NCBI RefSeq assembly: GCF_001999945.1
Contig: NZ_CP019650.1
Span: 2,905,001 to 2,969,000 of the forward strand
DNA length: 64,000 nucleotides
Source of the DNA: Microbulbifer agarilyticus
GTDB taxonomy: Bacteria; Pseudomonadota; Gammaproteobacteria; Pseudomonadales; Cellvibrionaceae
Direction of reading: 5' to 3'
Part shown: positions 1-10,714 of the stretch, in pieces
Layout: each line of letters begins with the position of its first letter
How positions within the stretch are numbered: position 1 is the first letter of the stretch
Program-made: the position numbers and the translations under genes
The notes under the pieces: model-generated
Seen by the model: the letters and a program-made list of their open reading frames with translations, nothing else
Database searches by the model: none
Told to the model about the DNA's origin: nothing

Positions 1-97
1 CGATACGTACCTGGTTGCCTTTCACACCCAATACGGTAACCGTCACATTGTCACCAACCATCAGCGTTTCACCGATACGGCGGGTTAAAATTAACAT
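1..97 (-). CDS. csrA: Carbon storage regulator CsrA, N-terminal part
   Basis: The first 32 codons read [16 protein letters not shown] and continue into the first beta strands of CsrA; the rest lies outside the window, where the family is about 60 residues long. CsrA is a small dimeric RNA-binding protein that binds GGA motifs in mRNA leaders and controls translation and stability. The start at 97 is supported by an AAGGAG Shine-Dalgarno about six bases upstream. It lies 215 bp downstream of lysC on the same strand, the usual gammaproteobacterial order alaS–lysC–csrA. The 98–312 gap could hold its own promoter, but I see no clear box. Confidence 0.95.
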   Translation of the reverse strand, partial: MLILTRRIGETLMVGDNVTVTVLGVKGNQVRI

Positions 98-312
98 TAC
101 CTACATCTCCTTGATCATCCTGTGATTTGGTACGACCGGTTATCCCTGGTCCGCACCTTGGATCATAATAACCCGAGAAGGCCACAAACCGAGAATCTTG
201 TCCGTCACTTTATTCAGTATCGTCCAGACGCGGAAAATCTCAATAGGTCGTACCACACGCCAAGCAACCGAATTGTTATGGTTACCTGGAAGATCCTTCA
301 CTTTAGTTATAA

Positions 313-1551
313 TCAGTCGGCGATCCTGGATTCGGACAACTCAAAAGCGCTGTGCAACGCACGTACCGCCAGCTCGAGATAGCGCTCATCGATAATGACC
401 GAGATCTTGATTTCGGAGGTGGTGATCATCTGAATGTTGATATTGTCCTGACCCAACGCTTCAAACATACGCGATGCCACATTGGCGTGGGAGCGCATAC
501 CGACACCTACGATGGATACCTTGGCGATATTGTCATCCGAGATAACTTCACGAGCACCCAACTCGTCGGCTACGCGCTGGAGTACGCCCTGTGCCTTGCC
601 TGCATCATTGCGGTGTACGGTAAAGGTAAAGTCAGTAGTACCGTCAATGGCGCTGATGTTCTGAACGATAACGTCAACTTCGATATTGGCCGCACCAACC
701 GGGCCCAGGATACGACAGGCAACGCCGGGGGTATCGGGTACACCACGGATTGTCAGTTTTGCCTCGTCACGGTTGAACGCAATGCCGGAGACTACAGGCT
801 GTTCCATATCGTTGTCTTCCTCATCCAGACTAATCAGTGTGCCGTTACCCTCATCAAACGTAGAGAGTACCCGCAGCGGTACTTTGTATTTGCCGGCGAA
901 CTCAACCGCACGAATTTGTAAAACCTTGGAGCCCAGGCTCGCCATTTCCAGCATTTCTTCAAAGGTAATGCGGTCCAGTCGGCGAGCGCTGTCTACAACC
1001 CGGGGGTCGGTGGTGTACACACCGTCAACGTCGGTATAAATCTGGCACTCGGTCGCATCCAGGGCCGCGGCCAGGGCGACACCAGTGGTATCGGAGCCAC
1101 CACGCCCCAGGGTAGTAATGTTGCCTTCCTCATCCACACCCTGGAAACCGGCGACTACGACGACCTTGCCGGAATCGAGATCCCGGCGCATGCGCTCCAC
1201 ATCGATACTTTGAATACGCGCTTTGGTATGCGCATTGTCCGTAAGAATTTTTACCTGACCGCCCGTGTAGGAACACGCGTCGTAACCGCGCTTCTTCAGT
1301 GCCATGCTCAACAGCGCAATGGTCACCTGCTCGCCGGTGGATACCAGTACATCCATTTCCCGGGGGTCAGGATTTTCCTGAATCTGGCTCGCCAGGCCGA
1401 TCAGGCGATTGGTCTCGCCGCTCATCGCGGAAAGAACAACAACCATATCGTGCCCCTGGGCTTTGAACCCGGCCACTTTATCGGCAACGGCCTCAATTCG
1501 CTCAATGGAGCCTACTGAGGTGCCGCCGTATTTCTGTACGAACAAACTCAT
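313..1551 (-). CDS. lysC: Aspartate kinase
   Basis: Phosphorylates aspartate, the first step toward lysine, threonine and methionine. The 412-residue protein starts MSLFVQKYGGTS, carrying the kinase motif KYGGTS at residues 7–12. GRGGSDTTG (149–157) and the nucleotide-binding stretch YTDVDGVYTTDP follow. The last 150 residues form the paired ACT domains that give feedback control. A longer reading from 1620 is open, but the protein family begins at the internal Met at 1551, which has an AAGGAA upstream. It sits between alaS and csrA on the same strand. It is the monofunctional kind, with no fused homoserine dehydrogenase. Confidence 0.95.
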   Translation of the reverse strand: MSLFVQKYGGTSVGSIERIEAVADKVAGFKAQGHDMVVVLSAMSGETNRLIGLASQIQENPDPREMDVLVSTGEQVTIALLSMALKKRGYDACSYTGGQVKILTDNAHTKARIQSIDVERMRRDLDSGKVVVVAGFQGVDEEGNITTLGRGGSDTTGVALAAALDATECQIYTDVDGVYTTDPRVVDSARRLDRITFEEMLEMASLGSKVLQIRAVEFAGKYKVPLRVLSTFDEGNGTLISLDEEDNDMEQPVVSGIAFNRDEAKLTIRGVPDTPGVACRILGPVGAANIEVDVIVQNISAIDGTTDFTFTVHRNDAGKAQGVLQRVADELGAREVISDDNIAKVSIVGVGMRSHANVASRMFEALGQDNINIQMITTSEIKISVIIDERYLELAVRALHSAFELSESRIAD

Positions 1552-1707
1552 CGTTCTAGTGTTCCTTACTACCTTGCTACGCGGTACCAAATCCGCGGGT
1601 GCCGCGCACTTAATCACCAAACCGCGGGCAAATCAACTGAAAACAGACAAACTAACCCAGAAAAAATTCGACAAGCTTGCGAACTCCGGAATAATTGGCT
1701 GTTAGTT

Positions 1708-4320
1708 TCATTTGATATTGTTTTTCACCCAATCCGGGATAGTTTTTATCAGCGCGGGCAGCGCGGACACATCGGTACCACCGCCCTGCGCCATATCCGG
1801 GCGACCACCGCCCTTACCGCCCAGCTCGCCCGCGGCAAAACGCATCAAATCACCGGCTGCCAGTCGGCCCGTAAGGTCCTTAGTCACTACGGCGACCAAG
1901 GCAACTTTCTCTTCACCCGGTGCGGCAAGCAGCAGCACACCACTGCCCAATTTGTTTTTCAGCTGGTCGGCCAGGTCCCGCAGCGACTTCGCATCGGCGC
2001 CATCAATAGAGGCCGCCAGCAATTTAACGCCCGCAACTTCTACGGCCTGGCTGGTCAGGTCACCACCTGCACCACTGGCGAGGCGGGTCTTCATATTCGC
2101 CAGATCTTTTTCCAACTTGCGATTGCTGGCGATCAGCTGTTCAACCTTCTCACCAAGATTTTCCGGGCGCGCTTTAAGCAGCGCAGCCGCGTGATCAAGA
2201 CGCTGCTGGGCCAGATCAAACAGTGCCAGTGCGTGGGCGCCGGTGACCGCTTCAATACGACGTTGACCGGAGGCAATTCCACTTTCGGCAACGATACGCA
2301 GCAGGCCGATGTCGCCGGTGCGCTCAACGTGTGTACCGCCACACAGCTCTACGGAGAAAGCACCTCCATCGGTGCGCTCACCCATGGTCAACACGCGCAC
2401 GGAGTCGCCGTACTTTTCACCAAACAACGCCATTGCACCTTTGGCTTTCGCGGTTTCGATATCGGTCTCTTCCGTTTCCACCGCGGTGTTTGCGCGGATC
2501 TGACTGTTTACCAGCGCTTCAATCGCACGCAGCTGTTTGCTGGTGACTGCTTCCGGATGAGAAAAGTCGAAACGCAGACGCTCTGAATCCACCAGGGAGC
2601 CCTTCTGGGTCACGTGCTCACCCAGCACTTTGCGCAATGCAGCATGCAGCAAGTGCGTGGCGGAGTGGTTTAGCGCGGTGGATTGGCGCACATCGCCGGC
2701 AACTTCTGCCGTTACCGCTTCATCGACGGCCAGACTACCGGAGAGCAACTTGCCCTGATGCAGGTGATTGGCCCCGTGCTTAACACAGTCGGCTACTTCA
2801 AAGCGGCCAGACTCGGACTGCAGGTAACCACTGTCACCTACCTGACCACCGGATTCCGCGTAAAACGGAGTGCGGTCGAGCACGATGGCTGCAGACTCGC
2901 CTTCCTCAATGCGATCGACAAGTTCGCCATCTTTAATAATGGCAACCACATTACCCTGCTCGGTGACGCGGTCGTAACCGAGGAACTCGGTGGCCCCGTC
3001 CAGCTCGACGGTATCGGTGTAGTCCTGCTTGAACTTACCCGCTGCGCGAGCGCGCTCACGCTGGGCATTCATGGCTTTTTCATAGCCTGCCATATCCAGC
3101 GTCAAACCACGTTCGCGAGCAATATCTTGGGTCAGGTCGGTGGGGAAGCCGTAGGTATCGTGCAGGGTGAACACCAGTTCACCGGGAATTTGCGCCCCTT
3201 CGAGGGAAGCCAGTGCTTCGTCTAGCAACGCCAGCCCCTTATCCAGGGTCTTGGCGAACTGCTCTTCTTCCTTGCGCAGGGCGTTTTCGATTACGGACTG
3301 TTTTTCTTTCAGCTCGGGGTAGGCATCGCCCATTTCCGCAACCAGTGCGGCGACCAGCTTGTAGAAGAAAATGTCTTTGTGGCCCAGCTTGTGTCCATGG
3401 CGCACCGCGCGGCGAATGATCCGACGCAATACAAAGCCACGGCCTTCGTTGGACGGCATTACACCATCGGCAATGAGGAAGGAGCAGGAGCGAATGTGGT
3501 CCGCGATGACACGCAGGGACTTCTCTTCGGTGTTGGCACAGCCAACGACCTTGCCTGCCGCGTTCAGCAGCGCCTGGAACAGGTCAATTTCGTAATTGGA
3601 GTGCACGCCCTGCATTACTGCCGCGATACGCTCGAGGCCCATACCGGTATCCACGGAGGGTTTGGGCAGCGGATGCAATTCGCCGTCGGCGGAGCGCTCG
3701 AATTGCATGAAAACCAGATTCCAAATCTCGATATAGCGGTCGAGATCGTCATTTTCAGATCCGGGGGGGCCACCGGGCACATCTGCGCCGTGGTCGTAGA
3801 AGATCTCGGAGCTGGGACCGCAAGGTCCGGTATCCCCCATCTGCCAGAAGTTGTCTTCGTCAAGGCGAGAGAAGCGCTCGGCACTTACACCCATTTCTTT
3901 CAGCCAGATATCCGCCGCCTCATCATCGCTGATGTGCACGGTCACCCACAGGCGCTCTTCCGGAAGCTTCAATTCCTTGGTCAGGAATTCCCAAGCAAAC
4001 TTGATCGCTTCGCGCTTGAAGTAATCGCCGAAGCTGAAGTTACCCAGCATTTCAAAGAAGGTGTGGTGACGCGCGGTGTAGCCCACGTTTTCCAGGTCGT
4101 TATGCTTACCACCGGCGCGCACACAGCGCTGTGAGCTGGCGGCGCGAACGTATGGGCGAGACTCCTGCCCCAGGAAGGTATCTTTGAACTGCACCATGCC
4201 CGCATTTGTGAACAGCAGGGTCGGGTCATCGCCCGGCACCAGCGAGCTGGAGGGCACACGAGTGTGTCCCTGCTCGGCGAAATAGTTTAGAAATGCTTCG
4301 CGTATCTGTGCACTCTTCAT
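1708..4320 (-). CDS. alaS: Alanine–tRNA ligase
   Basis: Charges tRNA-Ala and edits mischarged Ser/Gly-tRNA. The 870-residue product has the full family architecture: a class II catalytic core from the N-terminus ([14 protein letters not shown]), an editing domain with the zinc-binding HSATH and CGGTH motifs near residues 560 and 660, and a C-terminal glycine-rich oligomerisation domain. The start at 4320 matches the family; an upstream in-frame start at 4380 adds 20 non-conserved residues. lysC follows 156 bp downstream. All key motifs appear intact. Confidence 0.97.
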   Translation of the reverse strand: MKSAQIREAFLNYFAEQGHTRVPSSSLVPGDDPTLLFTNAGMVQFKDTFLGQESRPYVRAASSQRCVRAGGKHNDLENVGYTARHHTFFEMLGNFSFGDYFKREAIKFAWEFLTKELKLPEERLWVTVHISDDEAADIWLKEMGVSAERFSRLDEDNFWQMGDTGPCGPSSEIFYDHGADVPGGPPGSENDDLDRYIEIWNLVFMQFERSADGELHPLPKPSVDTGMGLERIAAVMQGVHSNYEIDLFQALLNAAGKVVGCANTEEKSLRVIADHIRSCSFLIADGVMPSNEGRGFVLRRIIRRAVRHGHKLGHKDIFFYKLVAALVAEMGDAYPELKEKQSVIENALRKEEEQFAKTLDKGLALLDEALASLEGAQIPGELVFTLHDTYGFPTDLTQDIARERGLTLDMAGYEKAMNAQRERARAAGKFKQDYTDTVELDGATEFLGYDRVTEQGNVVAIIKDGELVDRIEEGESAAIVLDRTPFYAESGGQVGDSGYLQSESGRFEVADCVKHGANHLHQGKLLSGSLAVDEAVTAEVAGDVRQSTALNHSATHLLHAALRKVLGEHVTQKGSLVDSERLRFDFSHPEAVTSKQLRAIEALVNSQIRANTAVETEETDIETAKAKGAMALFGEKYGDSVRVLTMGERTDGGAFSVELCGGTHVERTGDIGLLRIVAESGIASGQRRIEAVTGAHALALFDLAQQRLDHAAALLKARPENLGEKVEQLIASNRKLEKDLANMKTRLASGAGGDLTSQAVEVAGVKLLAASIDGADAKSLRDLADQLKNKLGSGVLLLAAPGEEKVALVAVVTKDLTGRLAAGDLMRFAAGELGGKGGGRPDMAQGGGTDVSALPALIKTIPDWVKNNIK

Positions 4321-4388
4321 TACAGGCTGCTTCCAAATCGTCAGTAAATTCTTGTCAGCCCTGGATCGCTCCGGAACCAACTATTCAA

Positions 4389-4751
4389 TCAGTCTTGCAG
4401 GCCTTCAGCGAGCCCTGCCTCGGGCAGCTTGCGCTGCGCGAGTAAATGTATGTGTAAGTGGAACACCGTCTGGCCAGCACCGCGGCCATTGTTGACCACC
4501 AGCCGAAACCCATCTTCCAAATGCAGGCGCTCGGCCATTTGCGATGCTACCCACATAAGATGACCGAGCAGTGGTACATCTTCTTCGCGTGCGTCTGCCA
4601 CGCTCACCAGCGGTTTACGGGGGATGATCAGCAGATGCGTTGGTGCCTGCGGTGCCCGGTCCTCGATGACGATACAGTGCTCATCTTCATACAGCCGCCG
4701 CGCCGGCAGCTCTCCGGCAATAATCCGGCTGAATACACTGACATCTTCCAT
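4389..4751 (-). CDS. HIT family protein (histidine triad hydrolase)
   Basis: A 120-residue histidine-triad protein with the diagnostic HLHIHLL motif at residues 98–104, close to the C-terminus as in bacterial HinT-type nucleoside phosphoramidases. The N-terminal FSRIIAGELPARRLYED segment is also typical. Family members hydrolyse AMP-lysine or other phosphoramidates; the true substrate is unknown here. The start at 4751 is chosen because earlier in-frame codons are not family-like. It lies 68 bp upstream of alaS on the same strand and may be cotranscribed with it. Confidence 0.88.
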   Translation of the reverse strand: MEDVSVFSRIIAGELPARRLYEDEHCIVIEDRAPQAPTHLLIIPRKPLVSVADAREEDVPLLGHLMWVASQMAERLHLEDGFRLVVNNGRGAGQTVFHLHIHLLAQRKLPEAGLAEGLQD

Positions 4752-4845
4752 GCTCGTCCCGCCCTGCTCTTCCTTGGCATATGCGCACTGCACCGAAACC
4801 CGGCGCAAACTCCGCCTATACCACCTAGGCGGTCACCACTAGGTG

Positions 4846-5031
4846 TTACTTGGCCAGCTTCTCGTCCGTAGTAAGGGGACGGGCTTCAGACTCCAACATC
4901 ACTGGAATGCCGTCGCGAATCGGGTACGCCAGGCCGCTTGCCTTGCACACCAGCTCCTGGGTTTCTTCGTGATATTCAAGAGGGGCCTTGCTGACGGGGC
5001 AAACCAACAAACTCAGTAATTTCTTGTCCAT
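4846..5031 (-). CDS. Trm112/YcaR-like small zinc-ribbon protein
   Basis: A 61-residue protein beginning [15 protein letters not shown], with CPVSK at 11–15 and the family signature [11 protein letters not shown] near residues 36–46. This is the YcaR/Trm112 family (UPF0434). The eukaryotic relative Trm112 activates methyltransferases; the bacterial role is not settled. Only some of the metal-binding cysteines of the zinc-ribbon forms are present (C11, C29). It lies between glpK and the HIT gene on the same strand. Confidence 0.85.
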   Translation of the reverse strand: MDKKLLSLLVCPVSKAPLEYHEETQELVCKASGLAYPIRDGIPVMLESEARPLTTDEKLAK

Positions 5032-5208
5032 TTCTATCTCGGAATAACACTCGGATGGCGCCCCAGAACCCGACTCACGGGACTCTCTGGGGCCTTGGAG
5101 GGCCAAAAATGACCGCGTATGGTACAACGCTTTTTCGGTGTTTTCACGACTGAGGGGAGAAATCCCCCGCGCAGTCTACCGGCGGGGGTAGATACGGTGG
5201 AGAGATGC

Positions 5209-6687
5209 CTAGAAGTGGCGGCAGGCGGAGACAGCGTTGCGCCACCCCGCGAGAAGGCCCTGACGTGTCTGGGGAGACATCTGCGGCAGAAAATCCTGCT
5301 CGATATCCTGCAGTGACGCCGGCAACGACTCACTCTGCCAGATTCCCGCCCCAATTCCGGCGAGCAGCGCCGCCCCAACCGCGGTGGACTCGATCTGGCG
5401 GGGGCGTTCGATCCGCAGGCCGGAAATATCCGCCTGGAATTGCATCAGGAAGTTGTTGGCGCTCGCACCGCCGTCGACCCGCAAACACTCGAGCTCAACC
5501 CCAAGGGTGCGCGCCATAAGCTCAGCCAGCTCGTGACTCTGGTAAGCGATGGATTCGAGCGTCGCGCGGACAATCTCGGCGCGCCCGGCGCCCCGCGACA
5601 GGCCAAATATGGCCCCGCGCGCATCGGCATCCCAATAGGGAGCCCCCAGGCCACTGAAGGCCGGCACCATATAGACACCCCGTGTATTGGGGATTTCCTG
5701 CGCCACTTTTTCAGATTCTGCCGCCTGGTGGATGATGCCGAGATCATCCCGCAGCCATTGCACCGCCGCACCGGCATTGAACACCGCACCCTCAATCACA
5801 AACTGGGGCATCCCCTTGGCATCACAGCCGATGGTGGTCAGCATGCCCTCCGGAACTAACGGGCGCTCCTGGCCGGCGCTGGCAAGTAAAAAACAACCGG
5901 TACCGTAGGTATTCTTCATGGTGCCGGGCTCGAAACATCCCTGCCCATAGAGTGCCGACTGCTGATCACCTGCCACCCCGGCGATGGGTACTGACGCACC
6001 GAGAAACGCGGCGGGATCGGTGGTACCAAAGCTGCCTGCGGAAGGCCGGATCTCCGGCAAGATCGCGGCCGGGCAATCAAACATCCGCAGCAGCTCCCTG
6101 TCCCACTGGCGGCGATCGAGATCGTAGAGCAAGGTACGGCAGGCGTTGGTGTGGTCGGTGAGATGCTGGCGCCCACCGGTAAAGCACCAGATAAGCCAGC
6201 TATCGATGGTGCCGAAGCAGAGCTCGCCGGCTTCCGCCCGGCGATGGAGCTCCGGGGATTCGCGAAAAATCCAGCGCAGCTTGCTGGCGGAAAAATAGGC
6301 ATCCAGCAGCAACCCGGTTTTAGCCCGCACCATGGGCTCGGCGCCGGCATTGCGCAACTCCCGACAAATACTCGCAGAGCGGCGGCACTGCCACACAATC
6401 GCCCGATGCACCGGCTCACCGGTTGCGCGGTCCCACAGCACCGTTGTTTCGCGCTGGTTGGTGATACCCAGTGCTGACAGCTCAGAGGGCTCGATACCGG
6501 CCCGCTTAATGGCCGCAGCACACACCTTGAGCGTGACCTGCCAGATTTCACTGGCATCGTGCTCCACCCAGCCCGGTTGCGGGTAGTACTGGGAAAATTC
6601 CGAGTAACTGCGTCCGCGCAGGTTGCCGTCGCGGTCGAAGACGAAAGCCGTGGTACCGGTGGTACCCTGGTCAATAGAGAGAATCAT
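5209..6687 (-). CDS. glpK: Glycerol kinase
   Basis: Phosphorylates glycerol to glycerol-3-phosphate in the cytoplasm. The 492-residue protein begins MILSIDQGTTGTTAFVFD, the FGGY-family phosphate-binding motif. It carries the typical core (ITNQRETTVLWD, GDQQSALYGQGC, TYGTGCFLL) and a C-terminal DGGAS segment, with length normal for GlpK. The N-terminus is some four residues shorter than the Escherichia coli enzyme. No glycerol facilitator or glpD is adjacent, so the uptake route is not visible here. Confidence 0.93.
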   Translation of the reverse strand: MILSIDQGTTGTTAFVFDRDGNLRGRSYSEFSQYYPQPGWVEHDASEIWQVTLKVCAAAIKRAGIEPSELSALGITNQRETTVLWDRATGEPVHRAIVWQCRRSASICRELRNAGAEPMVRAKTGLLLDAYFSASKLRWIFRESPELHRRAEAGELCFGTIDSWLIWCFTGGRQHLTDHTNACRTLLYDLDRRQWDRELLRMFDCPAAILPEIRPSAGSFGTTDPAAFLGASVPIAGVAGDQQSALYGQGCFEPGTMKNTYGTGCFLLASAGQERPLVPEGMLTTIGCDAKGMPQFVIEGAVFNAGAAVQWLRDDLGIIHQAAESEKVAQEIPNTRGVYMVPAFSGLGAPYWDADARGAIFGLSRGAGRAEIVRATLESIAYQSHELAELMARTLGVELECLRVDGGASANNFLMQFQADISGLRIERPRQIESTAVGAALLAGIGAGIWQSESLPASLQDIEQDFLPQMSPQTRQGLLAGWRNAVSACRHF

Positions 6688-6712
6688 GGGCGCTCCTTGC
6701 CGTTGTCCTCTA

Positions 6713-8767
6713 TTAAAGTGACGCCTCTTTTACCGCGGGCACACGGGTAAATGGCTTGACCCCAAACTCCGGATACACTTCCGTTGGATAGAAAAACTTG
6801 CCATTAGTGGTCACCATCGAGATGGTTTTTATTGCCTTTAGATCCTGAGTAGGGTCGCCAGGTACCAGGAAGAAGTCTGCCTGTTTGCCAACTTCAATAC
6901 TCCCGAGCGTATTGCCATGCCCCAGATACTCTGCCATATCATAGGTGCCGCGCTTTAATGCTTCCGCAGCACTCATACCAAACTCCTGGAACAGCTCCAG
7001 TTCGCGGTGTTGTTCAAAGGCCCCACCGAGATCGGTACCAGGCACCAGCAAGATGCCCTTTTGATGCATCAGTGCCAGAGTATCGATGATTTTTTGATAA
7101 GCCGCCTTGTATGCCTGGTCTTCCGCGTCATCTGCCACATTCAACATGGCAACCTTGGCGCGGCGCTGCACGCTCACTGGCATATTTTCGATGTAATCCA
7201 GCGCGCCCTGGCGAGTGATTCCATTTCTCGACGTCATGCCAAGTTCGTGAATCACCGTAGTTGGATCAAGCGCAATGTCGTTTTCAACCATCATCTCCAG
7301 GGTCTTGGCCACTTTGTCGCTGGTTAAATCCAGGTCGACAAAACGCTTCATCCCCGTAATACGGAACAAGGTGCGCGTGTCCTCTTCTGGGGTCAGCACC
7401 CAACCCAACATCAACTGGTTAATATGAGTGATCTCATTGTAGCCAGCCTCAATCATCTGATCGGCGGTATAAAACGCGGGGATATGGCCGGCAACCCGCA
7501 ATCCCAGTTTATGTGCTTCTTTGGCAACATCCGGGATCCACTCGCCATTCATCGAGCTGTAAATTTTGATCTGCGTGTAGCCATCTTTGGCCGCGTAATC
7601 ACGCACTAGCTGCAAAGCGTCTTCTTTGGTGGGTGCCAATTCACCGGTTGAATTACTGTATTCACTAACGCCTTCGATAAAACCACTCTTGATAATGCGG
7701 GGACCAATCAATTGCCCGCTATCGATTTTTTCTATCAGTGACTCCAGTACATCCGACTCATTACCCATATCGCGTACGGAGGTCACACCGGCAATCACGT
7801 TTAGCAGCGCATCGTTGTCACTCATATGGCCGTGCATTTCGTAGAGACCAGCTACCAGAGTGCCGCCCTCACCATCAATCATGACTTCGCCTAGGTTTTG
7901 CTCGGCCTGGACATCGTCAATCGCCACGATGACTCCGTCTTTAACCAACACAGACACAGGCTGAGTGAGCCCAAGTGCCTTGGGGTCGAAGACGCGGACG
8001 TTATTTACCCGCACCGGCTGTTGGTACTGATGGGTGACCCGACTGGCAATTTCTTCAAACCTGGCGGCGTTCAGTGATGCAGCCAGCTCTCGCAAGCGTT
8101 TTTCCTCACCCTCCAATCCCTGGCGAATAAATGCCGCCCGCGGGGACACAATTGCAACGAGTTCCTGCTGCTCATCCAGCACCAGGTATTGTGGATCCAT
8201 ATCGATGCCGCCCACCGCGTACATGGTGGCACTGAGATCTTTACTTTCGCCTTTTAATTGCAGCTCCCGCTTGGGTGTCACAACCAGATCACCCGCCGGC
8301 AGAGCCGGATAGCTATCGCGGCCAGATTCCAGCACCGCTTGGGTATACAAAAACAGAGAGTAAGGGCTAGCGTTTTGTGCAATATAGATCGGGTTTGCGG
8401 TTACATCTGCTTGCCCCTCACCGGATGCGGAACGCCAGCGTGCGGTACCCTCGGTACGTATATACTCTTCGTCCACCGCATTACCAAAAGTGGTTTTCCC
8501 GGTGATTTTCCACTCGGTGGGCACGTTGCCTTCGCCCAATACCAGCGTTTCCTGACTACTCGCACCGCGGCCATTGTTACTGAAGCCAAACTCAATCTGT
8601 AGTTGATTGCCGGTGTGAACAACAGTCATATCCCCCACTTTCGTACCACCAAACATGACAGAATAGGTTTCTTCAGTTACGTCTTTTTTCGTTCCCGCGA
8701 CTTCATCTGCCGGCTTTGAGCAGCCAAACAGAGCAAGCAGGAATAGGCAGGTGGTTAATGTGCGCAT
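6713..8767 (-). CDS. Amidohydrolase-family lipoprotein
   Basis: A 684-residue lipoprotein: the signal peptide MRTLTTCLFLLALFGC ends in a lipobox (LFGC) and is followed by a roughly 300-residue N-terminal extension. The C-terminal half is an amidohydrolase of the imidazolonepropionase-related type, with the metal-binding MHGHMSD, AGHIPAF, ITHINQ and PGTDLGG motifs in the expected order. Such enzymes hydrolyse amide or peptide-like bonds in the periplasm; the substrate cannot be told. The start at 8767 has an AGAGGA upstream and gives the lipoprotein signal; the 42 residues open before it do not look coding. It could belong with the other periplasmic peptidase lipoproteins of this window. Confidence 0.85.
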   Translation of the reverse strand: MRTLTTCLFLLALFGCSKPADEVAGTKKDVTEETYSVMFGGTKVGDMTVVHTGNQLQIEFGFSNNGRGASSQETLVLGEGNVPTEWKITGKTTFGNAVDEEYIRTEGTARWRSASGEGQADVTANPIYIAQNASPYSLFLYTQAVLESGRDSYPALPAGDLVVTPKRELQLKGESKDLSATMYAVGGIDMDPQYLVLDEQQELVAIVSPRAAFIRQGLEGEEKRLRELAASLNAARFEEIASRVTHQYQQPVRVNNVRVFDPKALGLTQPVSVLVKDGVIVAIDDVQAEQNLGEVMIDGEGGTLVAGLYEMHGHMSDNDALLNVIAGVTSVRDMGNESDVLESLIEKIDSGQLIGPRIIKSGFIEGVSEYSNSTGELAPTKEDALQLVRDYAAKDGYTQIKIYSSMNGEWIPDVAKEAHKLGLRVAGHIPAFYTADQMIEAGYNEITHINQLMLGWVLTPEEDTRTLFRITGMKRFVDLDLTSDKVAKTLEMMVENDIALDPTTVIHELGMTSRNGITRQGALDYIENMPVSVQRRAKVAMLNVADDAEDQAYKAAYQKIIDTLALMHQKGILLVPGTDLGGAFEQHRELELFQEFGMSAAEALKRGTYDMAEYLGHGNTLGSIEVGKQADFFLVPGDPTQDLKAIKTISMVTTNGKFFYPTEVYPEFGVKPFTRVPAVKEASL

Positions 8768-8972
8768 GGAAAGTCCTCTGTAATCGTTATTGGGACAGCA
8801 TTGCATAATCATTTTCGGAAAGCCCATTGCGGGTCGTCCGGACGTTCCCAAAGTATGTATTTGGCATTTTGGCGAGTCAATGTGGCTCGACAAGGCCGGC
8901 CTGGCGGGAACTTAGAGAGGACTCAGCCGAGATGGATGCGGCTTTCTGGCATGGCCACGGGTGCATACCGGT

Positions 8973-9479
8973 TCAAATCAGGCCATCACCGCATCGAGCT
9001 TCACGCTCTAAGGTATCCAACGCATAACCGATGGCATCTGCCGAGAAGCCGCGGTATGCCAGAAAGCGTTGGCGCCGAGCGCGTTCGCGCATCTGATGCT
9101 CGCGCTTCAGGTTTGCCACCGCACCGCGACCGGCAAACTTACGCTGCAACACTGAGTAGGCCAATTCGAACCAGTCTGTATCGAGGGTGTCGATCGCGCT
9201 TGTCGCCATACTGTTGGGGATACCGCGCTGCTGTAAATCCTGACGGATACGCAGGGGGCCGTGGCCACGCTGTACCCGTGAGCGGGCAAACATCTCCGCA
9301 AAGCGCTGGTCGGATTGATAGTTGAGTTCTTCCAGCCGCAGGAACAGGGCTGAAAAATCCGCATCGGGGAATTTTGGTGAGAGCTTTTGAGTGAGCTCCC
9401 GACGCGAGTGATCGCGTCGGGATAGCAGCTCAAGCGCTGCGGTGAAAAGCGCCTGAGCGGGGTCGGGAGTGGAAAACAC
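8973..9479 (-). CDS. recX: RecA regulatory protein RecX
   Basis: RecX binds RecA filaments and limits their extension. The 168-residue protein shows the family's helical repeats, including LLSRRDHSRREL near residue 19, the central RGHGPLRIRQDL and the C-terminal YRGFSADAI. The start at 9479 is GTG with only weak Shine-Dalgarno support, consistent with translation coupled to recA, whose stop lies 26 bp upstream. Order pncC–recA–recX is standard in gammaproteobacteria. Confidence 0.92.
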   Translation of the reverse strand: MFSTPDPAQALFTAALELLSRRDHSRRELTQKLSPKFPDADFSALFLRLEELNYQSDQRFAEMFARSRVQRGHGPLRIRQDLQQRGIPNSMATSAIDTLDTDWFELAYSVLQRKFAGRGAVANLKREHQMRERARRQRFLAYRGFSADAIGYALDTLEREARCGDGLI

Positions 9480-9505
9480 TGAAGTAAATAATACAGGGAC
9501 TAAAA

Positions 9506-10537
9506 TCAGCCCTCTGATACTTCCTCAGCGTCTTCAGCAACCGGCGTTATATCGCCGAGCAGCTGGGAACGCAGCAGGCCTTCAATTTCATTGCGGATAT
9601 CCACGTTTTCCTTGAGGAACTTCACCGCATTGGCCTTACCCTGGCCAATCTTATCGCCCTTGTAGCTGTACCAGGCACCGGCTTTATCCACCAGTCCCAG
9701 CTTCACGCCGTAGTCGATAATTTCACCAATCAGGTTAATACCCTGGCCGTACATGATTTGGAACTCGGTCTGCTTGAAAGGCGGCGCAACCTTGTTCTTT
9801 ACGACCTTAACGCGGGTCTCGTTACCAACCACTTCGTCGCCCTCTTTTACGGCACCGATACGACGGATATCCAGGCGTACAGAGGAGTAGAACTTGAGTG
9901 CGTTACCACCGGTGGTGGTTTCCGGGGAACCGAACATCACACCGATCTTCATACGAATCTGGTTGATAAACACACACAGGGTGTTGGTGTTTTTGATGTT
10001 ACCGGTGAGTTTACGCAGGGCCTGGGACATCAGGCGGGCTTGCAGGCCAACGTGAGAATCACCCATTTCGCCTTCGATTTCCGCACGCGGTGTCAGTGCC
10101 GCTACGGAGTCGACAATCAATACGTCTACCGCGCCAGAGCGCACCAGCATGTCGGCCACTTCCAGCGCCTGCTCACCGGTGTCCGGCTGGGATACGATCA
10201 ACTCGTCTACGTTTACGCCGAGCTTTTCCGCGTAAATCGGGTCCAGCGCGTGTTCCGCATCGACGAATGCACAGGTACCGCCATTGCGCTGCGCTTCCGC
10301 GATCACCTGCAGGGTCAGGGTGGTTTTACCGGAAGATTCCGGGCCGTAGATCTCGACAATACGTCCACGTGGCAGGCCGCCAATGCCCAAGGCTACGTCC
10401 AGTCCCAGGGAACCGGTGGAGATTGCAGGGATACGCTCGCGCTCCTTGTCTCCCATGCGCATAACGGTGCCTTTGCCGAACTGACGCTCGATCTGAGACA
10501 GCGCCGCCTGTAAAGCCTTGTCTTTATTGGAATCCAT
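9506..10537 (-). CDS. recA: Recombinase RecA
   Basis: The 343-residue DNA-dependent ATPase performs strand exchange and stimulates LexA cleavage in the SOS response. Walker A GPESSGKT lies at residues 65–72, and the DNA-binding loop and the [14 protein letters not shown] segment are intact. The C-terminus is acidic (EDAEEVSEG), as in other RecA proteins. The start at 10537 is preceded by GGAAGGG and matches the family; an upstream in-frame Met at 10549 is not needed. A LexA box with an overlapping sigma-70 promoter lies 82–101 bp upstream. Confidence 0.98.
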   Translation of the reverse strand: MDSNKDKALQAALSQIERQFGKGTVMRMGDKERERIPAISTGSLGLDVALGIGGLPRGRIVEIYGPESSGKTTLTLQVIAEAQRNGGTCAFVDAEHALDPIYAEKLGVNVDELIVSQPDTGEQALEVADMLVRSGAVDVLIVDSVAALTPRAEIEGEMGDSHVGLQARLMSQALRKLTGNIKNTNTLCVFINQIRMKIGVMFGSPETTTGGNALKFYSSVRLDIRRIGAVKEGDEVVGNETRVKVVKNKVAPPFKQTEFQIMYGQGINLIGEIIDYGVKLGLVDKAGAWYSYKGDKIGQGKANAVKFLKENVDIRNEIEGLLRSQLLGDITPVAEDAEEVSEG

Positions 10538-10603
10538 GACCCTTCCCATGTGTACCTGAAAATTGGTGAGAAATACTGCAATTGATACTGCTATTGGGGG
10601 AGG

Positions 10604-10638
10604 AGCTTAGAGAAAAATTACTGTATAAGCAACCAGTA
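10604..10638 (-). promoter_or_regulatory. LexA (SOS) box and promoter of recA
   Basis: At 10619–10638 the plus strand reads TACTGTATAAGCAACCAGTA, which differs from the classical Escherichia coli recA SOS box at only three of 20 positions; the left CTGT is perfect and the right half-site is CCAG instead of ACAG. On the minus strand a −35 TTGCTT (10632–10627) and a −10 TAAGCT (10609–10604), separated by 17 bp, overlap the box. LexA bound there would block RNA polymerase. Confidence 0.85.
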
Positions 10639-10714
10639 ATCGGGAATGATCGGTATTCGTTTCGAAGCGGCTAAATTTTGTGCGGAAACAACGAGACACT
10701 GGTGCCAACTCTGG

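Noticed and set aside
8898..8984. Third copy of the two-hairpin repeat between the amidohydrolase and recX genes
   Set aside because: GGCCTG/CAGGCC outer arms and an AGCCG…CGGCT hairpin around ATGGAT recall the element, but the outer stem is short, the second hairpin is poor and the right arm lies inside recX.
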